Shown here one piece after another: positions 1-8,925 of a stretch of 58,535 nucleotides of DNA. Source of the stretch: Anaerococcus sp. AGMB09787 (GTDB lineage: Bacteria; Bacillota; Clostridia; Tissierellales; Peptoniphilaceae); the NCBI RefSeq assembly GCF_022808955.1, contig NZ_JAKZEY010000002.1, positions 1-58,535 on the forward strand, given 5' to 3'. Both the position numbers and the translations under genes were made by a program. How positions within the stretch are numbered: position 1 is the stretch's first letter; each line of letters opens with the position of its first letter. The notes under the pieces were generated by a model. That model was not told the origin of the DNA and did no database searches. It was given only the letters and a program-made list of their open reading frames with translations.

Positions 1-147
1 GGCGTAGAAATGGTAATGCCAGGAGACAACGCAACCTTCAAGATAACTCTACAAAAGCCAATAGCTCTAGAAGAAGGACTAAGATTCGCAGTACGTGAAG
101 GTGGAAGAACAGTAGCATCAGGAGTTGTTACTAAAGTAGTTAAGTAA
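1..147 (+). CDS. tuf: Elongation factor Tu, C-terminal fragment
   Basis: Only the last 48 codons are in the window; the 5' part lies upstream. The residues match domain 3 of EF-Tu, including MVMPGDN and the ending [18 protein letters not shown]-Tu carries aminoacyl-tRNA to the ribosome as a GTP-dependent factor in the cytoplasm. A strong hairpin terminator follows 27 nt after the stop, so the tuf transcript probably ends here. Confidence 0.97.
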   Translation, partial: GVEMVMPGDNATFKITLQKPIALEEGLRFAVREGGRTVASGVVTKVVK

Positions 148-174
148 CTCTCATAAAGAATTAATATCAATATT

Positions 175-199
175 GGCGGACCTTCGGGTTCGCCTTTCT
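175..199 (+). terminator. Rho-independent terminator after tuf
   Basis: An 8-bp stem GGCGGACC/GGTTCGCC (one G-U pair) closes a TTCG tetraloop at 175-194 and is followed by a short T-rich stretch. It separates tuf from the lipoprotein gene that starts at 216. Confidence 0.85.
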
Positions 200-215
200 T
201 GATTAAGGAGATAAT

Positions 216-1547
216 ATGAAAAAAATAATTCCCTTAATGCTTGCTTTAACATTTGCTTTGGCTGGATGTAATTTTTCTGAAAATAAAGGGCCAGTAGAGG
301 AAAATATCGAAGTAAGCGAGAATAAGGCAGTAGGAGAGGCAGAAGTGTCCAGCGGGGAAGAGGAAAATCCATCTGAGGATAAAGCAAAGCAAGATAAAAA
401 GGGCCTAGTTAATCAAGCACTAGAACACGAAGAGGGAGTACCTTATGAGGTTGGAGTGACCCCAGATGATTATAATATGGACTACGATACTTCAAGACTC
501 CTATCATTAGAAGATAAGAAGAGTGAGTATTATCCAGAAGATGGAGTCAAGGGACTTTACTTTAACTCATATTCAGTAAACGATCCTGCAACCTTTGATA
601 AGATTATAGGCTTAATCGAAGATACTAGGCTAAATGCGGTAGTCATTGATATCAAGGACGACTGGGGCAATGTTACTATGAACTTTGAAACAGACGATGA
701 AGACATCACTTATTCTAAAATTGATATCATAGACCCAGAAAGCTTCTTAGAGGATATGCATGATAGGGGAATCTATGTTATAGGTAGGATTACAACTTTT
801 AAGGACTCTATCATAACAGAAAAGCATCCAGATTGGGGCTTTACTCTAGAAGATGGTAGCCTATGGAAAAATGGTGCTGAAGAAGCCTTTATGAATCCAT
901 TCCTGAATGAAGTCCAAGACTATGATATCAAAATTGCCAAGCTTGCAGCCAAGGCTGGTTTCGATGAAATCCAATTCGACTATGTAAGATTTGCTGAGGG
1001 CTTTGAAACCTTTGGTGATACCCTAGAATACTCAAGGGGAGAATATGAAAATGCCGATATGGAAGAAGGGGACAAGAGAGTTTCCGCTATTACTGGTTTT
1101 GTAAAACGTGCTAGGGAAGAACTTCAAGAGCTAAATGTACCGATATCTATAGACGTCTTTGGTTATGCCTTACAAGTAGGTAGGGCTGACGGTATAGGCC
1201 AAGACTTTGGAGAAATGAGTAACCAAACCGATATAATGAGTTCAATGATTTATCCATCCCACTGGGGAGCTTGGTCCTTTGATATCGAAAAACCAGATCT
1301 AGAGCCATATGAACTTGTCAAAAGATACTTAGATGCTGAGCAAAAATACCTATCTAACATAGAACATAAGCCATTATCCCGTCCATGGATCCAGGACTTC
1401 ACAGCTACTTGGATAGGAGAGGGTAATTGGATGGAATATGATAAAGAAGCAGTTGAAGCTCAAATTCAAGCTATTTATGATTCAGGCCAAAAGGAATTTT
1501 TGCTTTGGAATGCATCATCTGATTACACAATGGATGTGGAATACTAA
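216..1547 (+). CDS. Lipoprotein with putative glycoside hydrolase domain (DUF4015 family)
   Basis: A type II signal peptide with lipobox LAGC (Cys18) predicts a lipoprotein anchored outside the cell. An acidic, low-complexity linker (about residues 20-75) is followed by a barrel-like domain from about residue 105. It contains KGLYFNSYSVND, NAVVIDIKDDWGNV, FDEIQFDYVRFAEG and PISIDVFGY, as in the DUF4015 putative glycoside hydrolase family. The substrate is unknown; a cell-surface glycan is a reasonable guess. AAGGAG lies 5 nt before the ATG. The stop overlaps the next gene's ATG (TAATG), so the two are probably co-translated. Confidence 0.8.
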   Translation: MKKIIPLMLALTFALAGCNFSENKGPVEENIEVSENKAVGEAEVSSGEEENPSEDKAKQDKKGLVNQALEHEEGVPYEVGVTPDDYNMDYDTSRLLSLEDKKSEYYPEDGVKGLYFNSYSVNDPATFDKIIGLIEDTRLNAVVIDIKDDWGNVTMNFETDDEDITYSKIDIIDPESFLEDMHDRGIYVIGRITTFKDSIITEKHPDWGFTLEDGSLWKNGAEEAFMNPFLNEVQDYDIKIAKLAAKAGFDEIQFDYVRFAEGFETFGDTLEYSRGEYENADMEEGDKRVSAITGFVKRAREELQELNVPISIDVFGYALQVGRADGIGQDFGEMSNQTDIMSSMIYPSHWGAWSFDIEKPDLEPYELVKRYLDAEQKYLSNIEHKPLSRPWIQDFTATWIGEGNWMEYDKEAVEAQIQAIYDSGQKEFLLWNASSDYTMDVEY

Positions 1548-2176
1548 TGAAAAAACATAGAGATGCTAATATTTTTATAGAAAAGGTAGCAAGCATCATA
1601 GAATTTGCCGTATGCCTTATAGTAATAGCAGGAGTTGTAGCAGGGATCCCCAAGCTAGTTAGCTATATAATAGACTTTTTTAGGGCTGGAGAGCTATCAG
1701 ATTCATACTTCTTGATGAATGAATTCTTGAAACACGCCCTCCTCCTTATAGTAGGAATTGAGCTAATAGCTATGATCTTAACAAGGAGCCATGAGTCAAT
1801 CCTAACCCTCATCCTCTTTGTTATAGCCCGCAAGATGCTAGTATATTCCCAAGGACTAACAGATATTTTGATAGGAACTATATCAGTTGCTATAATATTT
1901 TTGGTAATGAAATTTGTTCTTTCAGATAAAAAACTTTTGGCTAAGATAGATAACACCTTTGATGCATCTATGCCTATAGAGAGGATAAATAGGGACTTTA
2001 ATATGAATCTACCTACAACATCATATACCCTAGGAGAGCTGATATATGACCTTGCAAGTCGTGAGGATGTGAGAGTAATCCACGAAAATTCTACTATAGT
2101 ATATGGTGAATATGTCTACAGGATAGTAACTATTGAAAATGAAACTATAAAAAGAGTTAGGATAGAAGAAAATTAA
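1547..2176 (+). CDS. PsiE-like membrane protein with C-terminal CorC/HlyC-type domain
   Basis: The 209-residue protein has four predicted membrane segments at about 15-40, 60-78, 84-100 and 105-125, resembling the phosphate-starvation-inducible PsiE family. Residues 142-205 (start IERINRDFNMNLP, with TLGEL) resemble the CorC/HlyC transporter-associated domain that is usually attached to ion efflux proteins. Its function is not established. Translational coupling to the surface lipoprotein upstream suggests an envelope role. It ends just before a long inverted repeat that may terminate transcription. Confidence 0.6.
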   Translation: MKKHRDANIFIEKVASIIEFAVCLIVIAGVVAGIPKLVSYIIDFFRAGELSDSYFLMNEFLKHALLLIVGIELIAMILTRSHESILTLILFVIARKMLVYSQGLTDILIGTISVAIIFLVMKFVLSDKKLLAKIDNTFDASMPIERINRDFNMNLPTTSYTLGELIYDLASREDVRVIHENSTIVYGEYVYRIVTIENETIKRVRIEEN

Positions 2177-2178
2177 AG

Positions 2179-2380
2179 AAAAATCGTCCTAGAATTTTGA
2201 AGTGGTCTTTGAGGGGGAATATCCTTTAGTGGCTAGTCCTCTCCGAGCCGGACGGGCTAGTCCTCAAAGAGCCGGAGGGGCTGTACTCTCCGAGCTAGAC
2301 TGGTTGTCCTCCATGAACTGGCGGGCTTGCCTCCCAGAGCCGGACGGGCTTGCCTCCAATAAAATTCCAGGTCGATTTTT
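2179..2380. repeat. Long inverted repeat (20-bp arms) between convergent genes, enclosing a GC-rich insert
   Basis: The arms at 2179-2198 and 2361-2380 are complementary at 18 of 20 positions (AAAAATCGTCCT... against ...AGGTCGATTTTT). A-runs at one end and T-runs at the other make it a plausible two-way terminator for the PsiE-like gene and the AraC gene. The right arm overlaps the araC-family stop codon. The roughly 160 bases between the arms are much richer in GC than the rest of the window and hold the tandem repeat listed next. Confidence 0.7.
2245..2358. repeat. Five-copy degenerate 22-24 bp GC-rich tandem repeat
   Basis: Five imperfect units share the core GAGCCGGACGGGCT followed by (T/A)GTCCTCC-like sequence; each core can form a small AGCC/GGCT hairpin. 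The first, second and fifth units are closest to the core, while the third and fourth have drifted. An open frame of 60 codons crosses it, but the peptide simply reflects the repeat and has no family resemblance. Confidence 0.75.
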
Positions 2381-3230
2381 ATAGTCTATGTTTTTTTCTG
2401 TATTGGTAGGGGGTTACTCCTACTTTTTTCTTGAAGACTTGGTTGAAGTAGGACTGGGAGTTGAAGCCTACTTCTTCAGCTATTTGATCCATAGGGTGGT
2501 TGGTTGTTATTATTAAGTTTTTGGCAACGTCTATTCTTCTTAGGATTAGGTAGTCTATAGGTGTTAGACTATAGGTATCTTTAAATTCAGCTATGATGTT
2601 GTACTTGTTCATGTAGGCGATGTTTGATAGGTCGTCTAGTTTTATATTTTGCTTAAAATTTTTGTCGATGTAGGATTTGATGAAGCTTATTTGGCTGTTC
2701 AAGTTGACATCAGATATTACTTCAAGTTTTTGTTCGTTATTTCTAATTAGCCCTACTATAAAGATTGTAGCGAGGGCGTTGGCCATAGATGTGTTGTAAG
2801 GACAAGCTCTCTCATATTCTGTAGTTATCTTTTCAAAAAGTTTAGATCTCATATCTTGGAATTCGTAATCTTTAATATAGTAGTAGGATAGTTCCTTTTC
2901 GTCTTCGTCAGACTTACCTATACCAATATTTTCAACTCCAAAACCTTGGACCCTTATCGTGCTAACTTCATCACTAACAGAAATATTATGACCTATATTG
3001 GAATTTAATATTAGGAGGTCGCCTTTTCTTACATTTATAGCATCATTTTCTATAAAAAATATTCCTTCTCCTTCTTTTATAAAATAGAAGTAGACAAAGG
3101 GACGAAACCATATTTTGGAAGGCATGTCATATTTATACCTACAATCCATGATATCTAGAACCCTAATATTTAAATCTTCATCGTTTATTGCCTTATCATC
3201 ATTAGAAATGATTTCCTCGTTGTATTGCAT
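2379..3230 (-). CDS. AraC-family transcriptional regulator
   Basis: The 283-residue protein has an N-terminal cupin-like ligand domain (about 20-120, with the GEGIFFIENDAINVRKGDLL pattern) and a C-terminal double helix-turn-helix (about 180-283). The second helix pair is typical of the family: MDQIAEEVGFNSQSYFNQ, then GVTPYQYRKKH. Such proteins usually activate sugar or stress genes, but no obvious target adjoins it. It is transcribed away from dnaG, and two AAACGTTT palindromes lie in the shared upstream region. The ligand is unknown. Confidence 0.88.
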   Translation of the reverse strand: MQYNEEIISNDDKAINDEDLNIRVLDIMDCRYKYDMPSKIWFRPFVYFYFIKEGEGIFFIENDAINVRKGDLLILNSNIGHNISVSDEVSTIRVQGFGVENIGIGKSDEDEKELSYYYIKDYEFQDMRSKLFEKITTEYERACPYNTSMANALATIFIVGLIRNNEQKLEVISDVNLNSQISFIKSYIDKNFKQNIKLDDLSNIAYMNKYNIIAEFKDTYSLTPIDYLILRRIDVAKNLIITTNHPMDQIAEEVGFNSQSYFNQVFKKKVGVTPYQYRKKHRL

Positions 3231-3243
3231 TTGCTTCCCCTAT

Positions 3244-3304
3244 AAACGTTTAGTATATCTATATTTTAGCACATTAGTGGTAATTAATTCAAATAAAAAC
3301 GTTT
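3244..3304. promoter_or_regulatory. Pair of AAACGTTT palindromes in the araC-dnaG divergent region
   Basis: Identical 8-bp palindromes occur at 3244-3251 and 3297-3304, with centres 53 bp apart (about five helical turns). They sit just upstream of the AraC-family start and about 75-130 bp before the dnaG promoter. They could be operator sites for autoregulation. This is inference only, as an 8-bp AT-rich palindrome can recur by chance. Confidence 0.3.
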
Positions 3305-3379
3305 TAATAATTAAAAATTCATTAACTTTCTTTGTATTAGCTTTAATTGAGGCAAGTAATCTAGGCTAAATTTTATAAA

Positions 3380-3407
3380 TTGAAAAGGTCCTTACTATTA
3401 GTATAAT
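3380..3407 (+). promoter_or_regulatory. Sigma-A promoter for dnaG-rpoD operon
   Basis: TTGAAA (3380-3385) and TATAAT (3402-3407) are separated by 16 bp, and the dnaG start codon lies 17 nt downstream. A transcript starting near 3414 would have a very short leader. Confidence 0.7.
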
Positions 3408-3423
3408 TTTACTAGGTGATAAA

Positions 3424-5082
3424 ATGAGTTTAATTTCGGATGCTAAGATAAATGAAATACTGCAAAGCTCTAATATTGTAGATATTATAGGGGAATATGT
3501 TGACTTGAAGAGGTCTGGGTCTTCCTATAAGGGTCTTTGTCCATTTCATAACGAAAAAACTCCATCCTTCACAGTAGATGATAAGAAACAATTATTTCAC
3601 TGCTTTGGTTGTGGGGCAGGTGGAGATGTTGTTTCTTTTATAATGCAAAAAGAAGGCTTGTCTTATCCAGAAAGTATGAAGTTTCTAGCAGATAAGGCAG
3701 GTATTTCTATAGACTTTAGCGAAGACCCTAGGCAAAATTCTAAGAATAAGAGGCTCTACCAAATTAATAGGGATGTGATGATGTTTTTCTACAAAAACCT
3801 CTTGACTAGCAAGAGAGCCATAGGTTATTTGAAGCAAAGGTCCCTATCTTCTAAGGTTGTCAATAGCTTTATGCTGGGCTATGCCAAGGACAGTTGGGAT
3901 GATTTGCTAAATTTTATAGAGAGTAAGAATTACAAGAAGGAAGACCTAGTTGACCTTGGTCTTATAAAGAAGTCTAACAAGGGGACCTATTATGATAAGT
4001 ACAGGGATAGGCTCATCTTTCCTATCATAGATAATATGGGTAGGGTTATTGGCTTTGGTGGAAGGGCCTTGACTGATGCTCTGCCAAAGTATCTTAACTC
4101 ACCTGAAAATGATGTTTTTAAGAAGCGTTTTAATCTCTATGGACTAAATGTCTTTAAGAAGCAAAAAAGACGAGATATAATCTTGGTTGAGGGGTATATG
4201 GATGTTATAGCCCTAAATAATAGGGGGCTTGATATAGCAGTAGCATCCCTTGGGACTTCTCTAACAGAAGATCAGGCCAAGCTCCTTAAGAGATACAGCG
4301 ATGAGGTATATATAAGCTATGATAGGGATAAGGCTGGTATCAAGGCTACCAAAAGGGCTATAAGCATCTTGAGAGATATAGGGGTAAACCCTAAGATAAT
4401 TAGCCTAGATGATGGTTATGATCCGGATGATTTTGTAAAAGAGTTTGGCAAGGATGCCTTTGAGAAGAAGATGGTAGATGCTAGCGACTCCTATAATTAT
4501 GAATATGAAAATATCCTTGATTCCTATGCCAAGGCAGCCGAAAATGAGAAGTTTGATAAGCTTGACTTGTTTATAGAATTTCTCGCTTCTATAAGGAGCG
4601 ATCTGACCCAAGAGATCTTTATTAACAAGGTTTCTAAGCTCTTTGATATAGATAAGCAAACTTTAAAAGCTTCTATAGAAAGGTATAATAAAAATACTGA
4701 TTCTAAAGGCAAAAAAGAGACTTTTAGGAGAAAAGATAAGGTTATTGTTAAGAATACTAACAAGGGATTTAACATAAATGAATTAGAAGTTTTGAGGCTA
4801 TTTTTTAATCAAAGGTCCGACTATGAGGCCCACAAGGATGTCTTTGAGGAAGTCATCCAAGATGAAAAGATTAAAAATGTCAGAGCTTTTTTAAGAGATA
4901 AAGATGCAAGTAAGTTTGATCTAGGGGATAAGGACTATAAGTATATTCTAGATTATATAAGAGATAATACCAATCCTATTTTGCCAGATGAATTAATTGA
5001 TAAGATTAATTTGTATAATAGGAAAAAGAGGCTTAAAAATTTGAAAGTAACAAGTCTTAGTAAGGGGATTAATGATGACTAG
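3424..5082 (+). CDS. dnaG: DNA primase
   Basis: DnaG makes RNA primers at the replication fork. The CHC2 zinc ribbon has Cys39, His42, Cys60 and Cys63. The toprim core shows [11 protein letters not shown] with Glu256 and YDRDKAG with Asp300 and Asp302, the expected metal-binding acidic residues. At 552 residues it is somewhat shorter than typical primases (about 600), the difference lying in the C-terminal helicase-binding part. The last 11 nt overlap rpoD, the classic primase/sigma-factor operon order. Confidence 0.97.
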   Translation: MSLISDAKINEILQSSNIVDIIGEYVDLKRSGSSYKGLCPFHNEKTPSFTVDDKKQLFHCFGCGAGGDVVSFIMQKEGLSYPESMKFLADKAGISIDFSEDPRQNSKNKRLYQINRDVMMFFYKNLLTSKRAIGYLKQRSLSSKVVNSFMLGYAKDSWDDLLNFIESKNYKKEDLVDLGLIKKSNKGTYYDKYRDRLIFPIIDNMGRVIGFGGRALTDALPKYLNSPENDVFKKRFNLYGLNVFKKQKRRDIILVEGYMDVIALNNRGLDIAVASLGTSLTEDQAKLLKRYSDEVYISYDRDKAGIKATKRAISILRDIGVNPKIISLDDGYDPDDFVKEFGKDAFEKKMVDASDSYNYEYENILDSYAKAAENEKFDKLDLFIEFLASIRSDLTQEIFINKVSKLFDIDKQTLKASIERYNKNTDSKGKKETFRRKDKVIVKNTNKGFNINELEVLRLFFNQRSDYEAHKDVFEEVIQDEKIKNVRAFLRDKDASKFDLGDKDYKYILDYIRDNTNPILPDELIDKINLYNRKKRLKNLKVTSLSKGINDD

Positions 5083-6877
5083 TGATCAAAATAAGTTGCT
5101 TGATGACGTTCTTAGGGAAATTATCGATGAATTTAAATCGATAAGCGAGTCCCAAGACGGTGTAATAACTTATTCACAAATAGAAACATTTGAAAATTTC
5201 AAGGATATGGATGATGAGAGTAAGAAGCTTGTCATAAATGAAATCCTATCCTTAGGAATTGAGATTGTAGAAAAATCTGAAAGCCTTCTTGAAGAAGAAA
5301 TGGATGAAGTAATCGATGATGAGAATATCGATGACGATGATGATATAGATGAGAATAAGGTAGAAGAAGATCTCAAGAAAAACAGTGACGATATGATGAC
5401 AGGCATCAAGGTGGATGACCCTGTCAAGATGTATCTCAAGGAGATAGGCAAGGTCAACCTCCTTACAGCTAGGGAAGAAATCCTCCTAGCCCGTAGGATA
5501 GAAATCGGTGATATTGCCAAGAAAAAATTAAATAATGTAAAGTTTAACAAGCAAAATAAATTAAAGCTTGCTAATGATATTTTCTTTGGCGACCTAGCTA
5601 GGATTCTTAAATCTGCCAATGATGAACTGGTAAGGGATAAAAGACTTGATGATAGGCTCACCAAGGAAGTAGACAGTATTATTAGTATGGGTCAGCTCTT
5701 TGATACCCTTATGAAGGGGAATCTCGATAGTAAGAAGGTCGAAGAATTGAAGGCCAAGGTTATGATTTGCTCTATTGCTCAAAATAGTATCGAAAATGAT
5801 GACCTTGAAGTTACTGAAGCAAACTCCTTGTGTGATTTGTTCGATTCCTTTGACCACATGCTAAATATAACTGACAACGAAGAATTTGTTTCTTTGGTTT
5901 ACAATTTCTTTAATGATATCTTGTCCAAGGCCATTAACAAGGACCAATTAAAGACTAACGATAGGATGATCCTAGAAGACCTACTAAGTATAGCCAAAAC
6001 TAGTCAAGAGATTAGGGATGGCAATCTTATTGATGACGAATACTTAAAGGAACTCGATGAATTTATCAGTATAAGGGACTTGGCCTACAAGATTACCCTG
6101 GGAGAAAAGCTTGACGAAGATGGCCTTAAGGAACTTAAGAAGGCTGTAATTATTTCTAAGGCTGCCAAGCAAAAATTGGCTGAAACTAACCTTAGACTTG
6201 TAGTATCTATTGCCAAAAAATATGTGGGCCGTGGTATGAGCTTCTTGGACCTAATCCAAGAAGGAAACATGGGTCTTATGAAGGCAGTAGAGAAGTATGA
6301 CTATAGTAGGGGTTTTAAGTTTTCAACCTATGCCACTTGGTGGATTAGGCAAGCCATAACCCGTGCCATAGCAGACCAAGCAAGGACTATAAGAATCCCA
6401 GTCCATATGGTAGAAACTATCAATAAATTGGTCAGAGTCCAAAGGCAATTAGTCCAAGACCTGGGTCGTGACCCATCAAACGAAGAGATAGCAGAGCAAA
6501 TGGGAATCGAGGTAGAAAAGGTCCAAGAGATTAGAAAGATTTCCCAAGATCCTGTTTCCTTAGAAACTCCAATAGGGGAAGAAGATGATAGCCACCTAGG
6601 AGATTTTATAGAGGATGACACTGCCATAGACCCAGGAGAGGCAGCCAACTACACCATGCTTCGTGAACAGCTCAACGATGTATTATCCTGCCTAGGCTCT
6701 AGGGAAAAACGTGTATTACAATTAAGATTTGGTTTAATTGATGGAACACCAAGGACACTAGAAGAAGTAGGCAAGGAATTTGATGTAACAAGAGAGAGGA
6801 TTAGGCAGATAGAAGCCAAGGCCCTTAGGAAGCTAAAAAGCCCTAACAAGAGCGATATTTTGAAAGACTTTTTATAA
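5072..6877 (+). CDS. rpoD: Primary sigma factor (RpoD/SigA) with large internal insertion
   Basis: This is the housekeeping sigma factor. Region 1.2 lies at about 115-148 ([12 protein letters not shown]...[10 protein letters not shown]). Region 2 starts near 360 and includes [19 protein letters not shown] and the -10-binding [14 protein letters not shown]. Region 3 follows, and region 4 includes [17 protein letters not shown] and [17 protein letters not shown]. About 215 residues are inserted between regions 1.2 and 2.1, where Firmicute SigA runs directly on, giving 601 residues instead of about 370. An acidic stretch sits at 75-100. Translation is coupled to dnaG and to trmK (TAATG). Confidence 0.96.
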   Translation: MMTSDQNKLLDDVLREIIDEFKSISESQDGVITYSQIETFENFKDMDDESKKLVINEILSLGIEIVEKSESLLEEEMDEVIDDENIDDDDDIDENKVEEDLKKNSDDMMTGIKVDDPVKMYLKEIGKVNLLTAREEILLARRIEIGDIAKKKLNNVKFNKQNKLKLANDIFFGDLARILKSANDELVRDKRLDDRLTKEVDSIISMGQLFDTLMKGNLDSKKVEELKAKVMICSIAQNSIENDDLEVTEANSLCDLFDSFDHMLNITDNEEFVSLVYNFFNDILSKAINKDQLKTNDRMILEDLLSIAKTSQEIRDGNLIDDEYLKELDEFISIRDLAYKITLGEKLDEDGLKELKKAVIISKAAKQKLAETNLRLVVSIAKKYVGRGMSFLDLIQEGNMGLMKAVEKYDYSRGFKFSTYATWWIRQAITRAIADQARTIRIPVHMVETINKLVRVQRQLVQDLGRDPSNEEIAEQMGIEVEKVQEIRKISQDPVSLETPIGEEDDSHLGDFIEDDTAIDPGEAANYTMLREQLNDVLSCLGSREKRVLQLRFGLIDGTPRTLEEVGKEFDVTRERIRQIEAKALRKLKSPNKSDILKDFL

Positions 6878-7569
6878 TGGAAGATAAAAGAAGATTAGAA
6901 GATATAATAAAACTCGTAGATAAAAATAAAAGTGTTATTGATATAGGAACTGATCATGGATTGGTTCCTTTATATTTAGCGAAAAATAAGATAAGTAGCG
7001 ATATAGTTGCGACAGATATTTCAGAAAAATCCCTTAACAAGCTAAGAGAGGCCTTGGATGATGAATTAAAAAAGGTTATCCAAACTTATGTAACTGATGG
7101 TTTTAAGGGATTAGAAAAAAAGCCCAACCAAGTAGCTATAATTGCCGGCATGGGGGCTAATACTATCATAGATATTATAAACAATGACCTAGACTTTGCC
7201 CACAACCTAGACTACATGATCCTTGAAAGCAATGTAAATACAGAAAAGCTCAGGGAATTTTTGCTTGCAAATAACTTCTATATAGAAAGAGACTTTATGT
7301 CCCTAGAGAAGGAAAAGTATTATGACATCCTTAAGGTAAGGACCGGTAAGGCTCCCAAGGCAAAACTGTCTGAGACCTACTACCCAAAGGATGATATAGC
7401 CAATAGGTCTCCTATTTTGGAGGAGAAACTAAGGGAAGACTATGAGAAAAACCTCTTTTTTAGAGACCAGATTATAAAAAATTCTTCAGACAAAAATGCC
7501 TTAGACAAGATAAATTTAAAAATCCAAGCCATAGAGGAGGTATATGAAATATGGAAATTAGAGAAGTGA
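6877..7569 (+). CDS. trmK: tRNA (adenine-22 N1)-methyltransferase
   Basis: This SAM-dependent Rossmann methyltransferase of the TrmK (COG2384) family modifies A22 of tRNA. The SAM-binding motif is VIDIGTDHGLVPLYLA at about 19-34, and the family motif ILESNVN occurs near residue 108. The length of 230 is normal. Its ATG overlaps the rpoD stop and it is followed by a nif3-like gene, the usual Firmicute arrangement. Confidence 0.92.
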   Translation: MEDKRRLEDIIKLVDKNKSVIDIGTDHGLVPLYLAKNKISSDIVATDISEKSLNKLREALDDELKKVIQTYVTDGFKGLEKKPNQVAIIAGMGANTIIDIINNDLDFAHNLDYMILESNVNTEKLREFLLANNFYIERDFMSLEKEKYYDILKVRTGKAPKAKLSETYYPKDDIANRSPILEEKLREDYEKNLFFRDQIIKNSSDKNALDKINLKIQAIEEVYEIWKLEK

Positions 7570-8321
7570 TAGAAAAACTTGCAGAAAGATATCCCTTTGA
7601 CTTACAAGAAAGTTGGGATAATTCAGGTCTTCAAGTAGGAAATCCCATCAATGATGTAAAAAATGTTTTAATTTCCCTAGACCTTGAGGAAGAGGGGATA
7701 GATAAGGCTATTGACAAGGGTTGCAACCTAATTATTAACCACCACCCATATTTGTTTAATGGAGTAAAATCAATAGATCTAAGCCAAAATTTCTATAAAA
7801 AATTAGAAAAGTTAATCAAAAATGATATAAGTGTCTATGCCTTCCATACCAACTTGGATATGGCTGATGATGGCCTCAATGATAACTTCGCTGCAATTTT
7901 GGGTCTTAGAGAAGTAAAGCCCCTAGAGGCAAGTGAGTTTCCAGGCCTTGGTAGGTATGGTTTCATTGACAAAATACCTGCAAGAGACTACCTAAACTTT
8001 GTTAAAGAAAAACTCCAGGCATCAGGCCTTGTAGTCTATGGAGATACCAAGAAAGAGGTCTCAAAAATCGCCCTATGTGGAGGAGCAGGGAGAGATGTAA
8101 TAGAAGATGCTATAGCTAAGTCTTGCGATATGATTATAACTGGAGATGTCAAATACCATGACGGAATGGACCTTGCTAATGAAGGAATAATAATAGTAGA
8201 CCCTGGCCACTATGCTAGTGAAAACCACGTTATTTATAAGCTTGCAGAAGAAGTAAATGAGATCATCCCTGGTGAGGCCTTTACCTATGCTAAGGGAGAT
8301 AATTTTAGGGAGTTTTATTAA
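7551..8321 (+). CDS. Nif3-like dinuclear metal centre protein
   Basis: This member of the Nif3/YqfO (GTP cyclohydrolase 1 type 2-like) family has metal-ligand motifs NHHPYLF (His64, His65), HTNLDMADDG and DPGHYASE. At 256 residues it lacks the roughly 110-residue PII-like insert present in Bacillus YqfO. GAGGAGG is 10 nt before the chosen ATG, and the gene overlaps trmK by 19 nt. The cellular substrate is not firmly known; pairing with trmK is widespread in Firmicutes. Confidence 0.9.
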   Translation: MEIREVIEKLAERYPFDLQESWDNSGLQVGNPINDVKNVLISLDLEEEGIDKAIDKGCNLIINHHPYLFNGVKSIDLSQNFYKKLEKLIKNDISVYAFHTNLDMADDGLNDNFAAILGLREVKPLEASEFPGLGRYGFIDKIPARDYLNFVKEKLQASGLVVYGDTKKEVSKIALCGGAGRDVIEDAIAKSCDMIITGDVKYHDGMDLANEGIIIVDPGHYASENHVIYKLAEEVNEIIPGEAFTYAKGDNFREFY

Positions 8322-8349
8322 TTGATAAATGTTAAATAAATAGTATATT
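8322..8349 (+). promoter_or_regulatory. Promoter of RNase P RNA gene
   Basis: TTGATA (8322-8327) and TATATT (8344-8349) are spaced 16 bp apart. The expected start, about 7 nt downstream, coincides with the first base of helix P1 of the RNA. Confidence 0.65.
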
Positions 8350-8355
8350 CTAATA

Positions 8356-8693
8356 TGGAGTAAATCGGATAATCGCGGGATTATATCACGAGGAAAGTCC
8401 GTGCACCACAGAGCGAGGATGCTTGATAACGTCAAGTAAGAGTGATCTTCAGGCAAGTGCAACAGAAAGTATACCGCCGCTTTTGCGGTAAGGTTGGAAT
8501 GGCGAGGTAAGAGCTCACCAGCTATGTAGTGATACATAGGCTATGTAAACCCCATCCGGTGTAAGAACGAATAGGACAGTAGGATGTTGGCTCGACACGG
8601 TCCGGTATGGTAGTTCGCTTGAGCCTATTGGTGACAGTAGGCCTAGACAGATGATTATCTAAGACAGAACACGGCTTATAGATTTGCTCCTAC
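8356..8693 (+). ncRNA. rnpB: RNase P RNA
   Basis: This is the catalytic RNA that trims the 5' leader of pre-tRNA. The conserved GAGGAAAGTCC block lies at 8390-8400 and the conserved 3' block ACAGAACACGGCTTA at 8664-8678. Helix P1 is visible as GGAGTAAATC (8357-8366) pairing with GATTTGCTCC (8681-8690). The length of about 338 nt is normal. A short hairpin terminator follows. Exact ends are inferred from P1 and the promoter. Confidence 0.95.
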
Positions 8694-8723
8694 ATATTGT
8701 TAAATATATTTAATAAATGTTAC

Positions 8724-8747
8724 ACTTTTTTGGAAAAGTCTTTTTTT
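8724..8747 (+). terminator. Terminator of RNase P RNA
   Basis: The hairpin ACTTTT-TTGG-AAAAGT is followed by C and seven T residues, about 30 nt after the mature RNA end. Confidence 0.7.
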
Positions 8748-8789
8748 GTTTGTCTAACAAACAAGGATTGGAGATTATAAAAGAAAAAG

Positions 8790-8806
8790 TGTAATTTTTT
8801 TGTAAC
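8790..8806 (+). promoter_or_regulatory. WalR (YycF)-type box upstream of NlpC/P60 gene
   Basis: TGTAAT-TTTTT-TGTAAC matches the published WalR consensus TGTWAH-N5-TGTWAH at every defined position. It ends 6 bp before the -35 box, where a class II-like activator would sit. WalR controls D,L-endopeptidase genes of the NlpC/P60 class in Bacillus, the kind of gene that lies downstream here. A perfect 10-bp inverted repeat (AAGAAAAAGT/ACTTTTTCTT, 8781-8790 and 8805-8814) surrounds it. Confidence 0.65.
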
Positions 8807-8812
8807 TTTTTC

Positions 8813-8841
8813 TTGACACTTTTGTTAAAATGATATAAAAT
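8813..8841 (+). promoter_or_regulatory. Promoter of the NlpC/P60 gene
   Basis: A consensus TTGACA (8813-8818) and TAAAAT (8836-8841) are separated by 17 bp. The start codon is 85 nt further on, leaving an untranslated leader of about 78 nt. Confidence 0.75.
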
Positions 8842-8925
8842 ATTAGCAGATTATAAATTAGAAGGTCTATCTTGACCTAGAATTGATATATATTATTTTG
8901 ATTAAAATGTTATGATGGAGGACTC

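Noticed and set aside
2202-2384. A 60-codon plus-strand reading frame across the GC-rich repeat
   Set aside because: The peptide is only the translation of the tandem repeat, has no convincing ribosome site and no family resemblance.
8073-8537. A 154-codon minus-strand frame
   Set aside because: It overlaps the nif3-like gene and much of the RNase P RNA, so it is a shadow frame.
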